From Novosphingobium mathurense (GTDB lineage: Bacteria > Pseudomonadota > Alphaproteobacteria > Sphingomonadales > Sphingomonadaceae): a stretch of 64,000 nucleotides of DNA. The position numbers were made by a program, and so were the translations under genes. Below, in pieces: positions 1 through 9,015 of the stretch. Under the pieces are notes generated by a model. That model had not been told where the DNA came from. It was given only the letters and a program-made list of their open reading frames with translations, and did not search any database. The first letter of the stretch is position 1; each line of letters opens with the position of its first letter. The DNA lies in contig NZ_FVZE01000005.1 of assembly GCF_900168325.1 (NCBI RefSeq), positions 248,001-312,000 of the forward strand, given 5' to 3'.

Positions 1-1
1 G

Positions 2-337
2 CCGCTGACCGAAGACGCCCAGCCGCCGCATTTCGCCATCGCCTGGCTTGGCATGGGCGGTGACGGGCATATCGCCTCGCTGTTTCCGAACACCGATCCG
101 CAGGTGAACGATCGCCATGCCGTTCGCCGCCTGACGCCCGACCCGCTTCCGCCCGAAGCCCCGTTCGATCGTGTGAGCCTGACGATCCCCGCGCTGCTCG
201 ACAGCGATGAGATCATGTTCGTCATCCGCGGTGCCGACAAGCGCGCGGTCCTCGACGGCGCGATAAAGGGGGAGCACGATCTTCCGGTCGCTCGCCTGTT
301 GGGTGCTGCCCGTCACAAGGTGACCTGCTTTTGCTGA
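2..337 (+). CDS. pgl: 6-phosphogluconolactonase, C-terminal part
   Basis: The reading frame is open from the window edge, so the start lies upstream and only about 111 residues are seen. The stretch GMGGDGHIASLFPN is the signature of 6-phosphogluconolactonases of the DevB/SOL family, which hydrolyse 6-phosphogluconolactone in the oxidative pentose phosphate or Entner-Doudoroff route. It is cytosolic. The end overlaps the next gene by 7 bp, so the two are probably co-transcribed. In related genomes zwf and edd are frequent upstream partners, but they are not visible here. Confidence 0.9.
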   Translation, partial: PLTEDAQPPHFAIAWLGMGGDGHIASLFPNTDPQVNDRHAVRRLTPDPLPPEAPFDRVSLTIPALLDSDEIMFVIRGADKRAVLDGAIKGEHDLPVARLLGAARHKVTCFC

Positions 338-834
338 CGCGATTGCCGGCGCCGCTGCACCGCGGACTATACCGGCTGGCGCATGGCGTGCGGCGCATGC
401 TCTGGACGCTTCGCCGACCGACGGTGGAGGGTGTTCGCGTGCTGGCGTTCAATGCCCAGGGGCACCTGCTGATGCAGCGCCACTCGTATGGCTCGGACGA
501 CTGGATGTTCCCCGGCGGCGGCATGGACAGGGGTGAGCATCCCCTTGCCGCATCCGAACGAGAGCTTCGTGAGGAAACCGGCTGCAGGCTCACCGGTGCG
601 CTGGAGATCCAGACGGTGGTCGAGGACCTGTTCGGCGCCACGAATATCGTCCATGTCGTGATCGGGCGAACCGACAGCACGCCTGTGCCCGACGGTCGCG
701 AAGTCATCGAGGCGGGTTTCTTCCCCCTCGATGCCCTGCCCGAGCCGATGACGCAGGACCTGCGGCAGGGCCTGCAGGTCTGGATGGAAACCTACAGGCG
801 GGCATCCGGTCAGGGCACACCGACCTTAAAGTAA
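331..834 (+). CDS. NUDIX hydrolase
   Basis: A 167-residue protein with a complete Nudix box, GX5EX7REUXEEXGU, seen as GGMDRGE followed by RELREETG around residues 61-84. Family members hydrolyse nucleoside diphosphates linked to another moiety, and the exact substrate cannot be read from the sequence. The frame opens with TTG inside the end of pgl, and this start fits the N-terminal basic helix (RLAHGVRRML) that precedes the Nudix fold. The 7-bp overlap suggests translational coupling with pgl. An internal start near residue 23 is possible. Confidence 0.85.
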   Translation: MLTRLPAPLHRGLYRLAHGVRRMLWTLRRPTVEGVRVLAFNAQGHLLMQRHSYGSDDWMFPGGGMDRGEHPLAASERELREETGCRLTGALEIQTVVEDLFGATNIVHVVIGRTDSTPVPDGREVIEAGFFPLDALPEPMTQDLRQGLQVWMETYRRASGQGTPTLK

Positions 835-875
835 TTCCCTGGATGGGCCGGGGTAAGAAGGTCAGCCTCGGGATT

Positions 876-2000
876 TCAGAGAAATGACAACTGCCCGTCT
901 TTCGCTTCCTTCGCGACGGCTTCTTCGCGTTCGAGGGCGGAGAGGGTCAGGCCCATCAGCCGGATCGGCTGGGGCAGGGGCATGAGGTCTTCCAGCAGGG
1001 CGCGACCGATCTGTCCGAACTCTTCCTTTCCGGTCACGAAATGGGGCAGTGATCGGGCGCGGGTGATCGTCCGGAAATCCGCGTAGCGCAGCTTCAGGGT
1101 CACCGTGCGTCCGCGCGCCTCGGCCCGTTCGATGCGATCCCAAACGATGTCGATGATCGAATCCATCGTCTCGCGCAGCGCATCAGACCGGGCTATGTCC
1201 TCGAAAAAGGTGCGTTCGCCGCCGACCGACTTGCGCGGGCGATTTGCGCGAACCTGCCGCAGGTCGACGCCGCGGGCGGCGCGGTAGAGGTATTCGGCAA
1301 AGCTGCCGAAATGCTGGCGCAGGAAGTGGATGTCCTTTTCGCGCAAGTCTGCACCGGTTTCGATGCCCAGTCGCGCCATCTTCTCGGCCCCGCGCGGCCC
1401 CACGCCATGGAAGCGCCGCACTGGCAGCATGGCGACGAAGGCGGCACCTTCGCCGGGACGGATCACGCACAGGCCGTCGGGCTTGTTCTGGTCGCTGGCG
1501 AGCTTGGCGAGGAACTTGTTGTAGGAAACCCCGGCGCTGGCAGTCAGTCCGGTTTCGGCCTTGATGCGGCGGCGGATTTCCTCGGCGATGCGCGTGGCCG
1601 AGCCCAGGCCCTTGAGGTCGGCAGTGACGTCCAGATAGGCCTCGTCGAGCGAGAGCGGTTCGACATGCGGCGTGTACTCGTGAAAAATCGCCCGGATCTG
1701 CTGGCTTACCGCGCGATAGACCTCGAAGCGGGGTTTGCGGAAGATCAGGCCGGGGCATTGCCTTGCCGCCCGCGCTGAGGGCATGGCGGAGCGTACCCCG
1801 AACTTGCGGGCCTCGTAACTGGCCGCCGCCACCACGCCGCGTCCGGAGGAACCGCCGACCGCGACCGGCTTGCCGCGCAGATCCGGGTCGTCGCGCTGTT
1901 CGACGCTGGCATAGAAGGCATCCATGTCGACGTGGATGATCTTGCGAAGCCCGTCGGCCTCTTCCTCGCCGTCTGCCGATTCTCCTTCATGCGATGACAT
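876..2000 (-). CDS. dinB: DNA polymerase IV (Y-family translesion polymerase)
   Basis: A 374-residue Y-family polymerase. The palm begins HVDMDAFYASVEQRDDP, with the metal-binding aspartates, and continues with LSLDEAYLDVT (the second acidic site). A helix-hairpin-helix region (FHGVGPRGAEKMARLG) and a little-finger domain follow. It carries out error-prone synthesis past lesions. A longer frame extends to 2081, but the ATG at 2000 was preferred because it leaves a normal short N-terminus ahead of the palm. No alphaproteobacterial LexA box (GTTC/GAAC repeats) was seen in the 80 bp upstream. The gene is divergent from the exporter at 2081. The C-terminus ends QLSFL, which resembles a beta-clamp binding motif. 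Confidence 0.95.
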   Translation of the reverse strand: MSSHEGESADGEEEADGLRKIIHVDMDAFYASVEQRDDPDLRGKPVAVGGSSGRGVVAAASYEARKFGVRSAMPSARAARQCPGLIFRKPRFEVYRAVSQQIRAIFHEYTPHVEPLSLDEAYLDVTADLKGLGSATRIAEEIRRRIKAETGLTASAGVSYNKFLAKLASDQNKPDGLCVIRPGEGAAFVAMLPVRRFHGVGPRGAEKMARLGIETGADLREKDIHFLRQHFGSFAEYLYRAARGVDLRQVRANRPRKSVGGERTFFEDIARSDALRETMDSIIDIVWDRIERAEARGRTVTLKLRYADFRTITRARSLPHFVTGKEEFGQIGRALLEDLMPLPQPIRLMGLTLSALEREEAVAKEAKDGQLSFL

Positions 2001-2080
2001 GGGGGACGATATAGGCCCGATAACGGGCAGGATACCATCGTCCGTTAGAATTTGCTGGCAAGGAGAAAATTCTTGCTGCA

Positions 2081-3355
2081 ATGCGCAATGCTATGTCGAC
2101 CCCCAAGGCAAAATCGGATCAGGTCCCGATCTCCGGCGTGGAATTCGTGGTGCTGCTCGCCTCCTTCCAGGCGCTGCAGGGGCTTGCGATCGACGTCATG
2201 CTGCCGGCGCTCGGGGCGATTTCCTCCGATCTCAAGCTGACCGATCCCAACGATCGCCAGCTCATCGTCGGCGTGTTTCTCATTTGCAGCGGCCTGGGTT
2301 CGCTGATTCCCGGCTCGATGGCCGACCGTTACGGCCGCAAGCCGGTGCTTGCCTTTTCCCTGTGCGCCTACGTTCTGGCATCGCTCGCTTGTGCGGTAGC
2401 ATCGGACTTCACGATGCTGCTGGTTGCGCGCGGTCTCATGGGCGCCTTGAGCGCTGCCCTGATGGTCATGCCGATGACGATCATCCGCGACCGCTTCGAA
2501 GGCGACCAGATGGCGCGAATGCAGTCGCTGGTGGCCATGACCTTCATGGTCATCCCGATGATCGCGCCGATGCTGGGCCAGACGGTCATGATCTTCGCCG
2601 GGTGGCGCTGGATCTTCGGAATCATGGCGGTGCTGGGTACGGCCGTGATGATCTGGATGCTGCTGCGCCTGCCCGAGACGCTCGATCCTGCGCATCGGCA
2701 GGAACTGCGCCCCGTCGTCATCCTGCGCAACATGGGCTCGGCACTGACCGTGCGCGAATCGATCGGCTATGTCATTGGCATGGCGCTCGTCCAGTCGGCG
2801 ATGTTCGGCTACATCAACAGCGCCCAACAGTTGGTCGGCGAGCATTTCGGGGCAGGCCTGATGTTCCCGATGATCTTTGGCGGCATGGCGCTGGTGATGG
2901 CCGTGGCGAACTTTGCGAATTCCCGCATCGTCGAACGTTTCGGTGCACGGCGCGTCTCGCAGTCCGCGCTGATTGCCTACATCGTCGCCGCGGCGGTTCA
3001 CCTAGGTATTGCGATGAGCGGCTCGGATACCTTGTGGGTCTTCGTACCGCTGATGACCTTCAGCATCTGCATGATGTCGTTCATCGGCGCCAACTTCCAG
3101 TCGATCAGCCTGCAGCCCTTCGCCCGCACTGCCGGGGCAGCATCATCGATCATGTCCTTCATCCGCCTGCTGGTCGGAGCCTCGCTCGGCTCCCTGATCG
3201 GTCAGGCATACGACGGGACGGCGAGGCCGATCTTCGCCTCGATGCTGGTGGCCGGCATCGTGTCCTTCGCGGCCGTTCTCTATTCGGAACGCGGAAAGCT
3301 GTTCCGCCGGCTCAACTATCCGCCGGGCTACTACTCTCCGGGCAAGCGCCCCTGA
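2081..3355 (+). CDS. Bcr/CflA-family MFS multidrug exporter
   Basis: A 424-residue inner-membrane transporter with about 12 hydrophobic segments. The MFS motif between TM2 and TM3 reads GSMADRYGRKPVLAF. The early sequence FQALQGLAIDVMLPALGAI is close to the IDMYLPALP-type motif of Bcr/CflA (DHA1) drug:H+ antiporters. The substrate is unknown. A purine-rich AAGGAG lies about 16 bp upstream of the ATG chosen, so the second ATG at 2093 may be the true start. It is transcribed alone, away from dinB. Confidence 0.85.
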   Translation: MRNAMSTPKAKSDQVPISGVEFVVLLASFQALQGLAIDVMLPALGAISSDLKLTDPNDRQLIVGVFLICSGLGSLIPGSMADRYGRKPVLAFSLCAYVLASLACAVASDFTMLLVARGLMGALSAALMVMPMTIIRDRFEGDQMARMQSLVAMTFMVIPMIAPMLGQTVMIFAGWRWIFGIMAVLGTAVMIWMLLRLPETLDPAHRQELRPVVILRNMGSALTVRESIGYVIGMALVQSAMFGYINSAQQLVGEHFGAGLMFPMIFGGMALVMAVANFANSRIVERFGARRVSQSALIAYIVAAAVHLGIAMSGSDTLWVFVPLMTFSICMMSFIGANFQSISLQPFARTAGAASSIMSFIRLLVGASLGSLIGQAYDGTARPIFASMLVAGIVSFAAVLYSERGKLFRRLNYPPGYYSPGKRP

Positions 3356-3452
3356 CAGGCGCCTTGGGATAGCCCTCGCGGGTCATCGCACACGAGGAGC
3401 GCTCGACAGCAACACGGTTGCTGGCCCGCTTCGGGGCAGGCACTGTCCACCT

Positions 3453-3478
3453 GCAATTGCGAATTGCCCCTTTGCAAA
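3453..3478. repeat. Tandem TTGC/GCAA palindromes between convergent genes
   Basis: Between the ends of the exporter and crtB, GCAATT-GCG-AATTGC (3453-3467) forms a perfect 15-bp inverted repeat and TTTGCAAA (3471-3478) a second palindrome. No T-run follows, so it is not a classical terminator. Similar motifs recur in other gaps of this window. The rest of 3356-3601 shows nothing else that can be assigned. Confidence 0.5.
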
Positions 3479-3601
3479 TCGCGCTGCGGCCCTTCGGGTT
3501 CGTCCTTTAAAGAATCCCCTCCGCTACCTTGTGGCGGCACGGGTCGATGGGACGTTAGGGTACACGCTTCGACGAGTACACAGCTACCGGTGCGCGCCGA
3601 T

Positions 3602-4555
3602 CTAGCGTCGTGCCAGTGCGGCCAGTTCCCTGCGCGAAAGCGCAGGGTTCTCGGCTGGAACCGGAGCGCGCCGCGCTTCGCCGAGCGCCTTGAGCAACAT
3701 CCCCAGCTTTTCCGGTCGCGTAGTCGTGACCCGGTGGTCCCAGGCGTGCGCGCCCAGCGCTTCCACCTTGCGCGCGATCCCGCCGTAGATGTTGGTCGCG
3801 GACAGTACCGCCCAGCGTTGGCGAAAGGCGAGGCGGGCAGCGCCGACGCGGGCCGATGCCTCGTAGCCGCGAGCGAGCCTGCAGGCCCGTGCAACCATCG
3901 GCACGAGGGCATGACGGTAGTGCGGCTTGGTGACTTCTCCGGGCGGAATGTCGGCCTCGGCCAGCCATTCGACCGGCAGGTAGCAGCGCCCGGCGGCATC
4001 GTCTTCCCAGACATCGCGCACGATATTGGCGAGCTGAAAGGCAATTCCCAGGTCGCAGGCGCGATCCAGCGTGTCGTCGTCATCGGGAGCGACGCCCATG
4101 ACGGCGGCCATCAGCACCCCGACGGCGCCCGCAACGTGATAGCAGTAGCGCAGCATGTCGGCTTCGCTGCGCGGCCGCCATTCGGCTGCGTCGAGCGCAA
4201 AGCCGGCGATGACATCCTCGATCATCGTGCGGGTGAGGGGCACTTCGCGCAGGAGCTGGGCCAGCGCGTCGAAAGGCATGCTGCCGGTTTCCTCCCCGGC
4301 GATGGCCAGTTCGGTCAGGGTCCGGATCGTCGCCAGCCGCGCATCGGGATCGAGCCGGGAGGCGCCGGCGACAGTCGCGTGACCGTGGTCCTGATTATCG
4401 GCAATGTCGTCGCAGGCGCGGCACCAGGCGTAGAGCAGCCAGACGCGTTCACGCGTGGTGCGGTCGAACAGGCGGCTGGCGGCCGCAAAGCTTTTCGAGC
4501 CCTTGCGGATCGACTTGCGCGCCGCCGCGACGAGTTCGCTGCGCGTGGCGGTCAT
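3602..4555 (-). CDS. crtB: Phytoene synthase
   Basis: A 317-residue squalene/phytoene synthase. It shows the first Asp-rich motif DDIAD (residues 49-53) and the second in RDVWEDDAAGRCYLP, which bind the Mg2+-diphosphates of two geranylgeranyl diphosphates. These are condensed to phytoene, the committed step of C40 carotenoid synthesis. It is the last gene of the minus-strand carotenoid cluster, 37 bp after the LOG gene. The length is normal. No crtE (GGPP synthase) is in the window, so its substrate must be made by a gene elsewhere. Confidence 0.95.
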   Translation of the reverse strand: MTATRSELVAAARKSIRKGSKSFAAASRLFDRTTRERVWLLYAWCRACDDIADNQDHGHATVAGASRLDPDARLATIRTLTELAIAGEETGSMPFDALAQLLREVPLTRTMIEDVIAGFALDAAEWRPRSEADMLRYCYHVAGAVGVLMAAVMGVAPDDDDTLDRACDLGIAFQLANIVRDVWEDDAAGRCYLPVEWLAEADIPPGEVTKPHYRHALVPMVARACRLARGYEASARVGAARLAFRQRWAVLSATNIYGGIARKVEALGAHAWDHRVTTTRPEKLGMLLKALGEARRAPVPAENPALSRRELAALARR

Positions 4556-4592
4556 GCCGGGATGGCGGCGGCGTTGTCGGTCGGAGCGCAGG

Positions 4593-5174
4593 TCACAGCG
4601 TTTCCGGGTTCATCTTGGTGATGGGCGTGATCGGCTCATGCGCGTGCATGCGTTCCAGCAGCAGGTCGAGCTCGCTCTCGGCCATGATGATGCCCTGATG
4701 CGCGGGCCGCACGAAGCCGACTTCGGCCATGTGGCGGTTGAAGGCGAGCAAGCCGTCGTAGAAACCGAAGGCATTGAGCACGCCGACCGGCTTGCCATGA
4801 TAGCCGAGCTGGGCCCAGCTCACCGCTTCCCACAACTCGTCCATGGTGCCTACGCCGCCGGGCAGGACGAGGAAGCCGTCGGACAGGCGGGTGAAGGCCG
4901 CCTTGCGTTCGTGCATGGTGGAAACCACCTGCAGCTCGGTGCAGTCGTAGTTCGCGACTTCGCCGCTGACGAGCGCCTCGGGGATCACGCCGATGACTTC
5001 GCCGCCCGCCGCCAGCGCGGAAGAGGCAAGCGCGCCCATCAGGCCGAGCCGCCCGCCGCCATAGACGACGCCGATGCTGCGGCGGGCAAGGTCCTCGCCG
5101 ACGCTGTGGGCGAGGGCGAGATAGCGCGGATCGGAGGGGGAAGCGGAGCCGCAGTAAACGGCAAGGCGTTTCAT
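4593..5174 (-). CDS. LOG-family protein (TIGR00730 Rossmann fold)
   Basis: A 193-residue LOG-like protein. The nucleotide-binding GGGRLGLMG and the catalytic PGGVGTMDE motif with MHERK are all present, as in cytokinin riboside 5'-monophosphate phosphoribohydrolases, which release a base from a nucleoside monophosphate. Bacterial members often act on AMP-like substrates and need not make cytokinin. It lies 1 bp after the preceding small gene and 37 bp before crtB, inside the carotenoid operon, so it is co-transcribed. A link to pigment synthesis is not implied by its chemistry. Confidence 0.88.
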   Translation of the reverse strand: MKRLAVYCGSASPSDPRYLALAHSVGEDLARRSIGVVYGGGRLGLMGALASSALAAGGEVIGVIPEALVSGEVANYDCTELQVVSTMHERKAAFTRLSDGFLVLPGGVGTMDELWEAVSWAQLGYHGKPVGVLNAFGFYDGLLAFNRHMAEVGFVRPAHQGIIMAESELDLLLERMHAHEPITPITKMNPETL

Positions 5175-5175
5175 G

Positions 5176-5613
5176 TCAGTCGTTGCTCTTCAGCTTGATC
5201 GCGGTGTTGTCCGGCATGTCGCGGGTCTGCCATGCCACTTGTCCGGCGAAGGAGATCAGCTCGGCCAGCGGCATCACGGTCAGGTTCTCGACGTCGTAGT
5301 CTCCGGCCAGCAGCGCATCGGGCGTGAGGGTATAGACTTCCTCGGCTTCCGGCGGCCCCAGACGTTCCTGCGCTGCCTGCACCAGTTTCTCTGCCTGCCA
5401 GACCAGCGAGACTTCGGGATCGGCCAGGTACTGGCGCGCCTGTTCCTCACCGCCCAGACAGATCAGTTCGCGGGTTTCCGGGTCGAGGTAGTGGATCGTG
5501 CCCGAGGTGTCGGACAACAGCAGGTGCCCCATGCGGCTGACGGCGATGATCTCGGCGAAATCGACGCCGGTCCATCCCCAGTCCCCGCGCAGGGCGTTCA
5601 TCACGCGATTCAT
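5176..5613 (-). CDS. Conserved small protein in the carotenoid operon (DUF1851-like)
   Basis: A 145-residue soluble protein starting MNRVMNALRGDWGW. Its ATG overlaps the crtI stop (ATGA), so translation is coupled to crtI. The sequence has no signal peptide or membrane span. The pattern (a bacterial beta-rich core with GHLLLSDTSGTIHYLDPE, then AEEVYTLTPDALLAGDYDVENL, then a helical SFAGQVAWQ tail) recalls the DUF1851 / Tdi1 C-terminal domain used in T6SS immunity proteins. That assignment is tentative, and no T6SS gene is nearby. The frame stays open up to 5751 but only overlaps crtI. Confidence 0.7.
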   Translation of the reverse strand: MNRVMNALRGDWGWTGVDFAEIIAVSRMGHLLLSDTSGTIHYLDPETRELICLGGEEQARQYLADPEVSLVWQAEKLVQAAQERLGPPEAEEVYTLTPDALLAGDYDVENLTVMPLAELISFAGQVAWQTRDMPDNTAIKLKSND

Positions 5614-7088
5614 CGCAGGTCCTCGATCATCAGCTTGGCCGTCGCCTTGGCAGAGCCGACGACGCCGGGAATGCCCGCACCGGGATGGGTTCCGGCGCCG
5701 ACGAGATAGAAGTTCTTGAGCTGGTCGTCGCGGTTGTGGCCGCGGAACCACGCGCTCTGGGTCAGGATCGGCTCAAGGCTGAAGGCGCTGCCGTGGAACG
5801 CGGAAAGGTCTGTTTCGAAGTTCTTGGGCGCATAATGGAACTTGGTGACGATGCGGTCGTCGATGTCCGGGATCAGGCGGCGGCCGACTTCGTCGAGGAT
5901 GCGGCGTTCGAGGATCGGGCCCACTTCGTCCCAGTCGATCGGCAGCTTGCCCATGTGCGCGACCGGCACCAGCGCGTAGAACGTGCTCTTGCCCGCGGGC
6001 GCCATCGAGGGATCGGTGACGGTCGGGTGGTGCAGGTAGATCGAGAAATCGCGCGGCAGTACGCCGTGTTCGTAGATGTCAGCGAGGAGTTCGCGGTAGC
6101 GCGGTCCGAACAGGATCGTGTGGTGCGGAATGCCTGGCCATGTCCCCTCGAGCCCGAAATGGACGACGAACAGGCTGGGCGAGAAGCGCTTCGTAGACAG
6201 CTTCTTTGCCATGGTCTTGCCGCGCATGGAATCGGACAGCAACTCGCGGTAGGTGTGCATGATGTCGCCGTTCGAGGCGACCGCGTCGAAGTGTTCCTTC
6301 CAGCCGCTTTCGGTGATGACTTCAGTGGCCTGGTCACCGACGGTCAGGACCTGCACGACCTTGTCGCCCAGTCGCACCTTGCCGCCCAGCCGCTCGAAAA
6401 GTCGCGTCATGCCCTGGGCCAGCTTGTTGGTGCCGCCCCGCGTCCACCAGACGCCGCCGTCCTTCTCCAGCTTGTGGATCAGGGCGTAGATCGCCGAGGT
6501 GGTCATGGGGTTGCCACCGACGAGCAGGGTGTGGAACGAAAGCGCCTGACGCAGGTGTTCGTCCTTCACGTAGGCCGAAACCATCGAATAGACCGAACGC
6601 CACGCCTGGTAGCGGGCCAGCGCGGGGGCGGCCTTGATCATGCTGGAGAAGTCGAGGAATGCCTCGTGCCCCAGCCTGACGTAGCCTTCCTGGTAGACGC
6701 CTGCGGCGTAGCGCAGGAATTCCTCGTAGCCGCTCAGGTCATGGGGCGAGACGCGGGCGATCTCGCGGCGCAGGGCCACTTCGTCGTTCGAATAGTCGAA
6801 CACCGTCCCGTCGGTCCAGTTGAGGCGGTAGAAGGGCATCACCGGCATCAGCTCGACGTCGTCGGCCATGTCGCTGCCCGACAGCGCCCACAGTTCGCGC
6901 AGGCAGTCGGGGTCGGTCACGACCGTCGGGCCGGCATCGAACGTGAAGCCTTCGCGTTCCCAGACGTAGGCGCGGCCGCCTACCTTGTCGCGGCCTTCGA
7001 CCAGTGTCGTCTCGATCCCCGCGCTCTGCAGGCGAACGGCAAGGGCCAGGCCGCCGAACCCGGCGCCGATAACGCAGGCTTTCTTCAT
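5610..7088 (-). CDS. crtI: Phytoene desaturase
   Basis: A 492-residue FAD-dependent desaturase. The N-terminal dinucleotide fold GAGFGGLALAVRLQSAG is followed by EGRDKVGGRAYVWEREGF. The C-terminal CrtI signature GAGTHPGAGIPGVVGSAKAT closes the FAD site. It converts phytoene to lycopene (or neurosporene) at the membrane. Its start overlaps the crtY stop by 4 bp and its stop overlaps the next gene, so crtY-crtI-orf145 is a tightly coupled unit. Confidence 0.97.
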   Translation of the reverse strand: MKKACVIGAGFGGLALAVRLQSAGIETTLVEGRDKVGGRAYVWEREGFTFDAGPTVVTDPDCLRELWALSGSDMADDVELMPVMPFYRLNWTDGTVFDYSNDEVALRREIARVSPHDLSGYEEFLRYAAGVYQEGYVRLGHEAFLDFSSMIKAAPALARYQAWRSVYSMVSAYVKDEHLRQALSFHTLLVGGNPMTTSAIYALIHKLEKDGGVWWTRGGTNKLAQGMTRLFERLGGKVRLGDKVVQVLTVGDQATEVITESGWKEHFDAVASNGDIMHTYRELLSDSMRGKTMAKKLSTKRFSPSLFVVHFGLEGTWPGIPHHTILFGPRYRELLADIYEHGVLPRDFSIYLHHPTVTDPSMAPAGKSTFYALVPVAHMGKLPIDWDEVGPILERRILDEVGRRLIPDIDDRIVTKFHYAPKNFETDLSAFHGSAFSLEPILTQSAWFRGHNRDDQLKNFYLVGAGTHPGAGIPGVVGSAKATAKLMIEDLR

Positions 7089-8311
7089 GCTTGCGCTCCA
7101 TCACGGGGGGAAAGGTCGGCCAGCGGGCGTCCGGCACCGGCGAGGCTGGCGATCGCCGCGCCGATGGGCACCGGCGGCTTGCCGGCCAGTATGCGGATCA
7201 TGTCCGCGGGCGTGGAGCGCCCGGCGTAGAAGCGCTCGACCAGGCTTTCGGGCAGGCCGTAGAAGCGCTCCAGCATTCGCCAGCGCTCATGCGGCCGCGC
7301 CGCGCCGAAAAGCATGCGTGTCAACATCCGGTAGAAGCGTCCTTTGCGCCAGTGCTGTGCTGCCCATGCATGACTGACCCTTCCTAGGCGCAGGCCGGAG
7401 AGATTGTCGAGTGTCGTAAGATACATGGCGAAGTCTACAGCATCGGGAACGGAATACGAAGTGAGCGGGTGGACAAGGGCGGCACGGGCGCCGGCGCGGG
7501 CGAGGTCCGGTGCCGATCCGCTTTCGTGTTCGCGCCAGAACGCCTCGAAATTCCCCTTTGCGATCACCGGCAGAACACCGGTTTCCTCGTAAGCGGCAGC
7601 GGCCGTTTCCCAGCCTTGGGATGCCGCATAGTCGGCAATGCGGCCGCGGAGCAAGGGCAGGTCTAGGTTCGGCGTGTCGGAATAGTAGGTATCCTCGACG
7701 AAGACCTCGGTATCGGAGAAGGGCAGGCAATAGACGAAACGATAGCCGTCGAACTGCTCCACCCGCGCGTCCATCACGATCGGCCGGTCAAGCCCGTGCG
7801 GATGGCGCAGGCGCAGGCGCTGACCCATGAATTTCTGCCAGCCGCCGGCGAGGTGCGCCATGCCCGAAGCACCGCGCGCGTCGATCACCGCGCCTGCGGC
7901 AATCGTGCGGCGGTCCTGCATTTCCACGATTTCGGGGCCCGCGGCGCGTACGGGTGTGCCGGTCAGGATCGCCTCGGCCGGCAGCGCTGCACGCACCGCT
8001 GCGTCCAGCTTCGCACTGGTAATGCTGTTGTACCCCGTGCCGAGATTGCGCGAGCGGTTCGGGAAATGGACCGAATACCCTTGCCAGCTGGCGGCGATCA
8101 GCGGTTCCACCAGGAAATCGTGCGCCGGGGCTATGTCACTGGAAAAGAACGACCATACGTGCTCGCCGCCCAGCCTTTCGCCCTGTTCGATCAGGATCAC
8201 GCGCAAGTCCGGGCGCTTTTCGGCCATGGCCATGGCGATCAGGCCCCCGGCCAGGCCCCCGCCGAGAATCGCCAGATCGCAGTCGGTCGGATGGCTGGAG
8301 CTTTGCTGCAT
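7085..8311 (-). CDS. crtY: Lycopene beta-cyclase
   Basis: A 408-residue CrtY-type lycopene cyclase. It has an N-terminal FAD/NAD fold (AILGGGLAGGLIAMAMAE), the motif LGGEHVWSFF, and the family segment FVYCLPFSDTEVFVEDTYYS. It closes the beta-ionone rings of lycopene to give beta-carotene. The ATG at 8311 was chosen over the upstream one at 8356 because MQQSS leads directly into the dinucleotide fold. It is first in the carotenoid operon, so the promoter should lie in the roughly 70 bp shared with the divergent acetyltransferase. Hydroxylase and ketolase genes are not seen here. Confidence 0.95.
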   Translation of the reverse strand: MQQSSSHPTDCDLAILGGGLAGGLIAMAMAEKRPDLRVILIEQGERLGGEHVWSFFSSDIAPAHDFLVEPLIAASWQGYSVHFPNRSRNLGTGYNSITSAKLDAAVRAALPAEAILTGTPVRAAGPEIVEMQDRRTIAAGAVIDARGASGMAHLAGGWQKFMGQRLRLRHPHGLDRPIVMDARVEQFDGYRFVYCLPFSDTEVFVEDTYYSDTPNLDLPLLRGRIADYAASQGWETAAAAYEETGVLPVIAKGNFEAFWREHESGSAPDLARAGARAALVHPLTSYSVPDAVDFAMYLTTLDNLSGLRLGRVSHAWAAQHWRKGRFYRMLTRMLFGAARPHERWRMLERFYGLPESLVERFYAGRSTPADMIRILAGKPPVPIGAAIASLAGAGRPLADLSPRDGAQA

Positions 8312-8382
8312 CGCTGGCACGTTTAGGCACAGCGTGTCTTTTCCGCAACTTGGCATGAATGCTGCTTTGCGTCATGTTCAGC

Positions 8383-8931
8383 ATGATGGACGACGAACTG
8401 AACGTCTGCGAAGCGACGCCGGCCGACGCCGCGGGCATAGCAGAGATCTATGCGCACTATGTGCTGGAAAGCACTGCGACCTTCGAAACCGACCCTCCCG
8501 ACGAGGTCGAGATCGCGCGTCGTCTCTCAGAGATCGTCGATGCCGGCTATCCGGTGCTGGTCAGTCGCGATACGGCCGGGCGCGTGCTGGGTGTCGGTTA
8601 CGCCCACCGCTACGGGCCGCGCGTCGGCTATCGCTACAGTGTGGAGACTACCATCTTCGTGCGCCCTGACAGTCTGGGCCGCGGCGTCGGCGGGCGGATG
8701 CTGAGCGCGCTTGTCGAGGAATGCGAAAGGCGCGGCTTCAGGCAAGCCTTCGCGGTTATCGCCGAGAGTGAACCGGCTTCGGTTGTCCTTCATGCCCGGG
8801 CGGGCTATCGGCCGGTGGGAACACTGGCAGGTGCCGGCTGGAAGCACGGGCAGTGGCTCGATGTCTTCGTGATGCAGCGACAGCTTGGCGAGGGGGCGGA
8901 CAGCCTTCCCGGTGAGATCCCGCCAGAGTAA
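8383..8931 (+). CDS. GNAT N-acetyltransferase, phosphinothricin-acetyltransferase-like
   Basis: A GNAT protein of about 182 residues. The acetyl-CoA loop is RPDSLGRGVGGRMLSALVEE, and the order EATPADAAGIAEIYAHYV ... STATFET ... HARAGYRPVGTL ... KHGQWLDVFVMQR is that of Pat/YncA-type acetyltransferases. These modify small amines such as phosphinothricin, methionine sulfoximine or related amino acids. The substrate here is not known. Four in-frame ATGs lie between 8359 and 8386; 8383 was chosen because the family fold starts a few residues later. It is divergent from crtY. Confidence 0.85.
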   Translation: MMDDELNVCEATPADAAGIAEIYAHYVLESTATFETDPPDEVEIARRLSEIVDAGYPVLVSRDTAGRVLGVGYAHRYGPRVGYRYSVETTIFVRPDSLGRGVGGRMLSALVEECERRGFRQAFAVIAESEPASVVLHARAGYRPVGTLAGAGWKHGQWLDVFVMQRQLGEGADSLPGEIPPE

Positions 8932-9015
8932 CATCGGTTTCGGATGCATGATCGACGCCCGGATGAAACATCGGGCGTAACTATGCGTTGCGAAAGCGAA
9001 ATTGGAGGGAAACCC

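Noticed and set aside
2001..2080. LexA box upstream of dinB
   Set aside because: No GTTC/GAAC direct repeat of the alphaproteobacterial type is present in the 80-bp gap.
5685..7229. A 514-residue plus-strand open frame
   Set aside because: It is antisense to crtI, which has clear FAD motifs and tight operon spacing.
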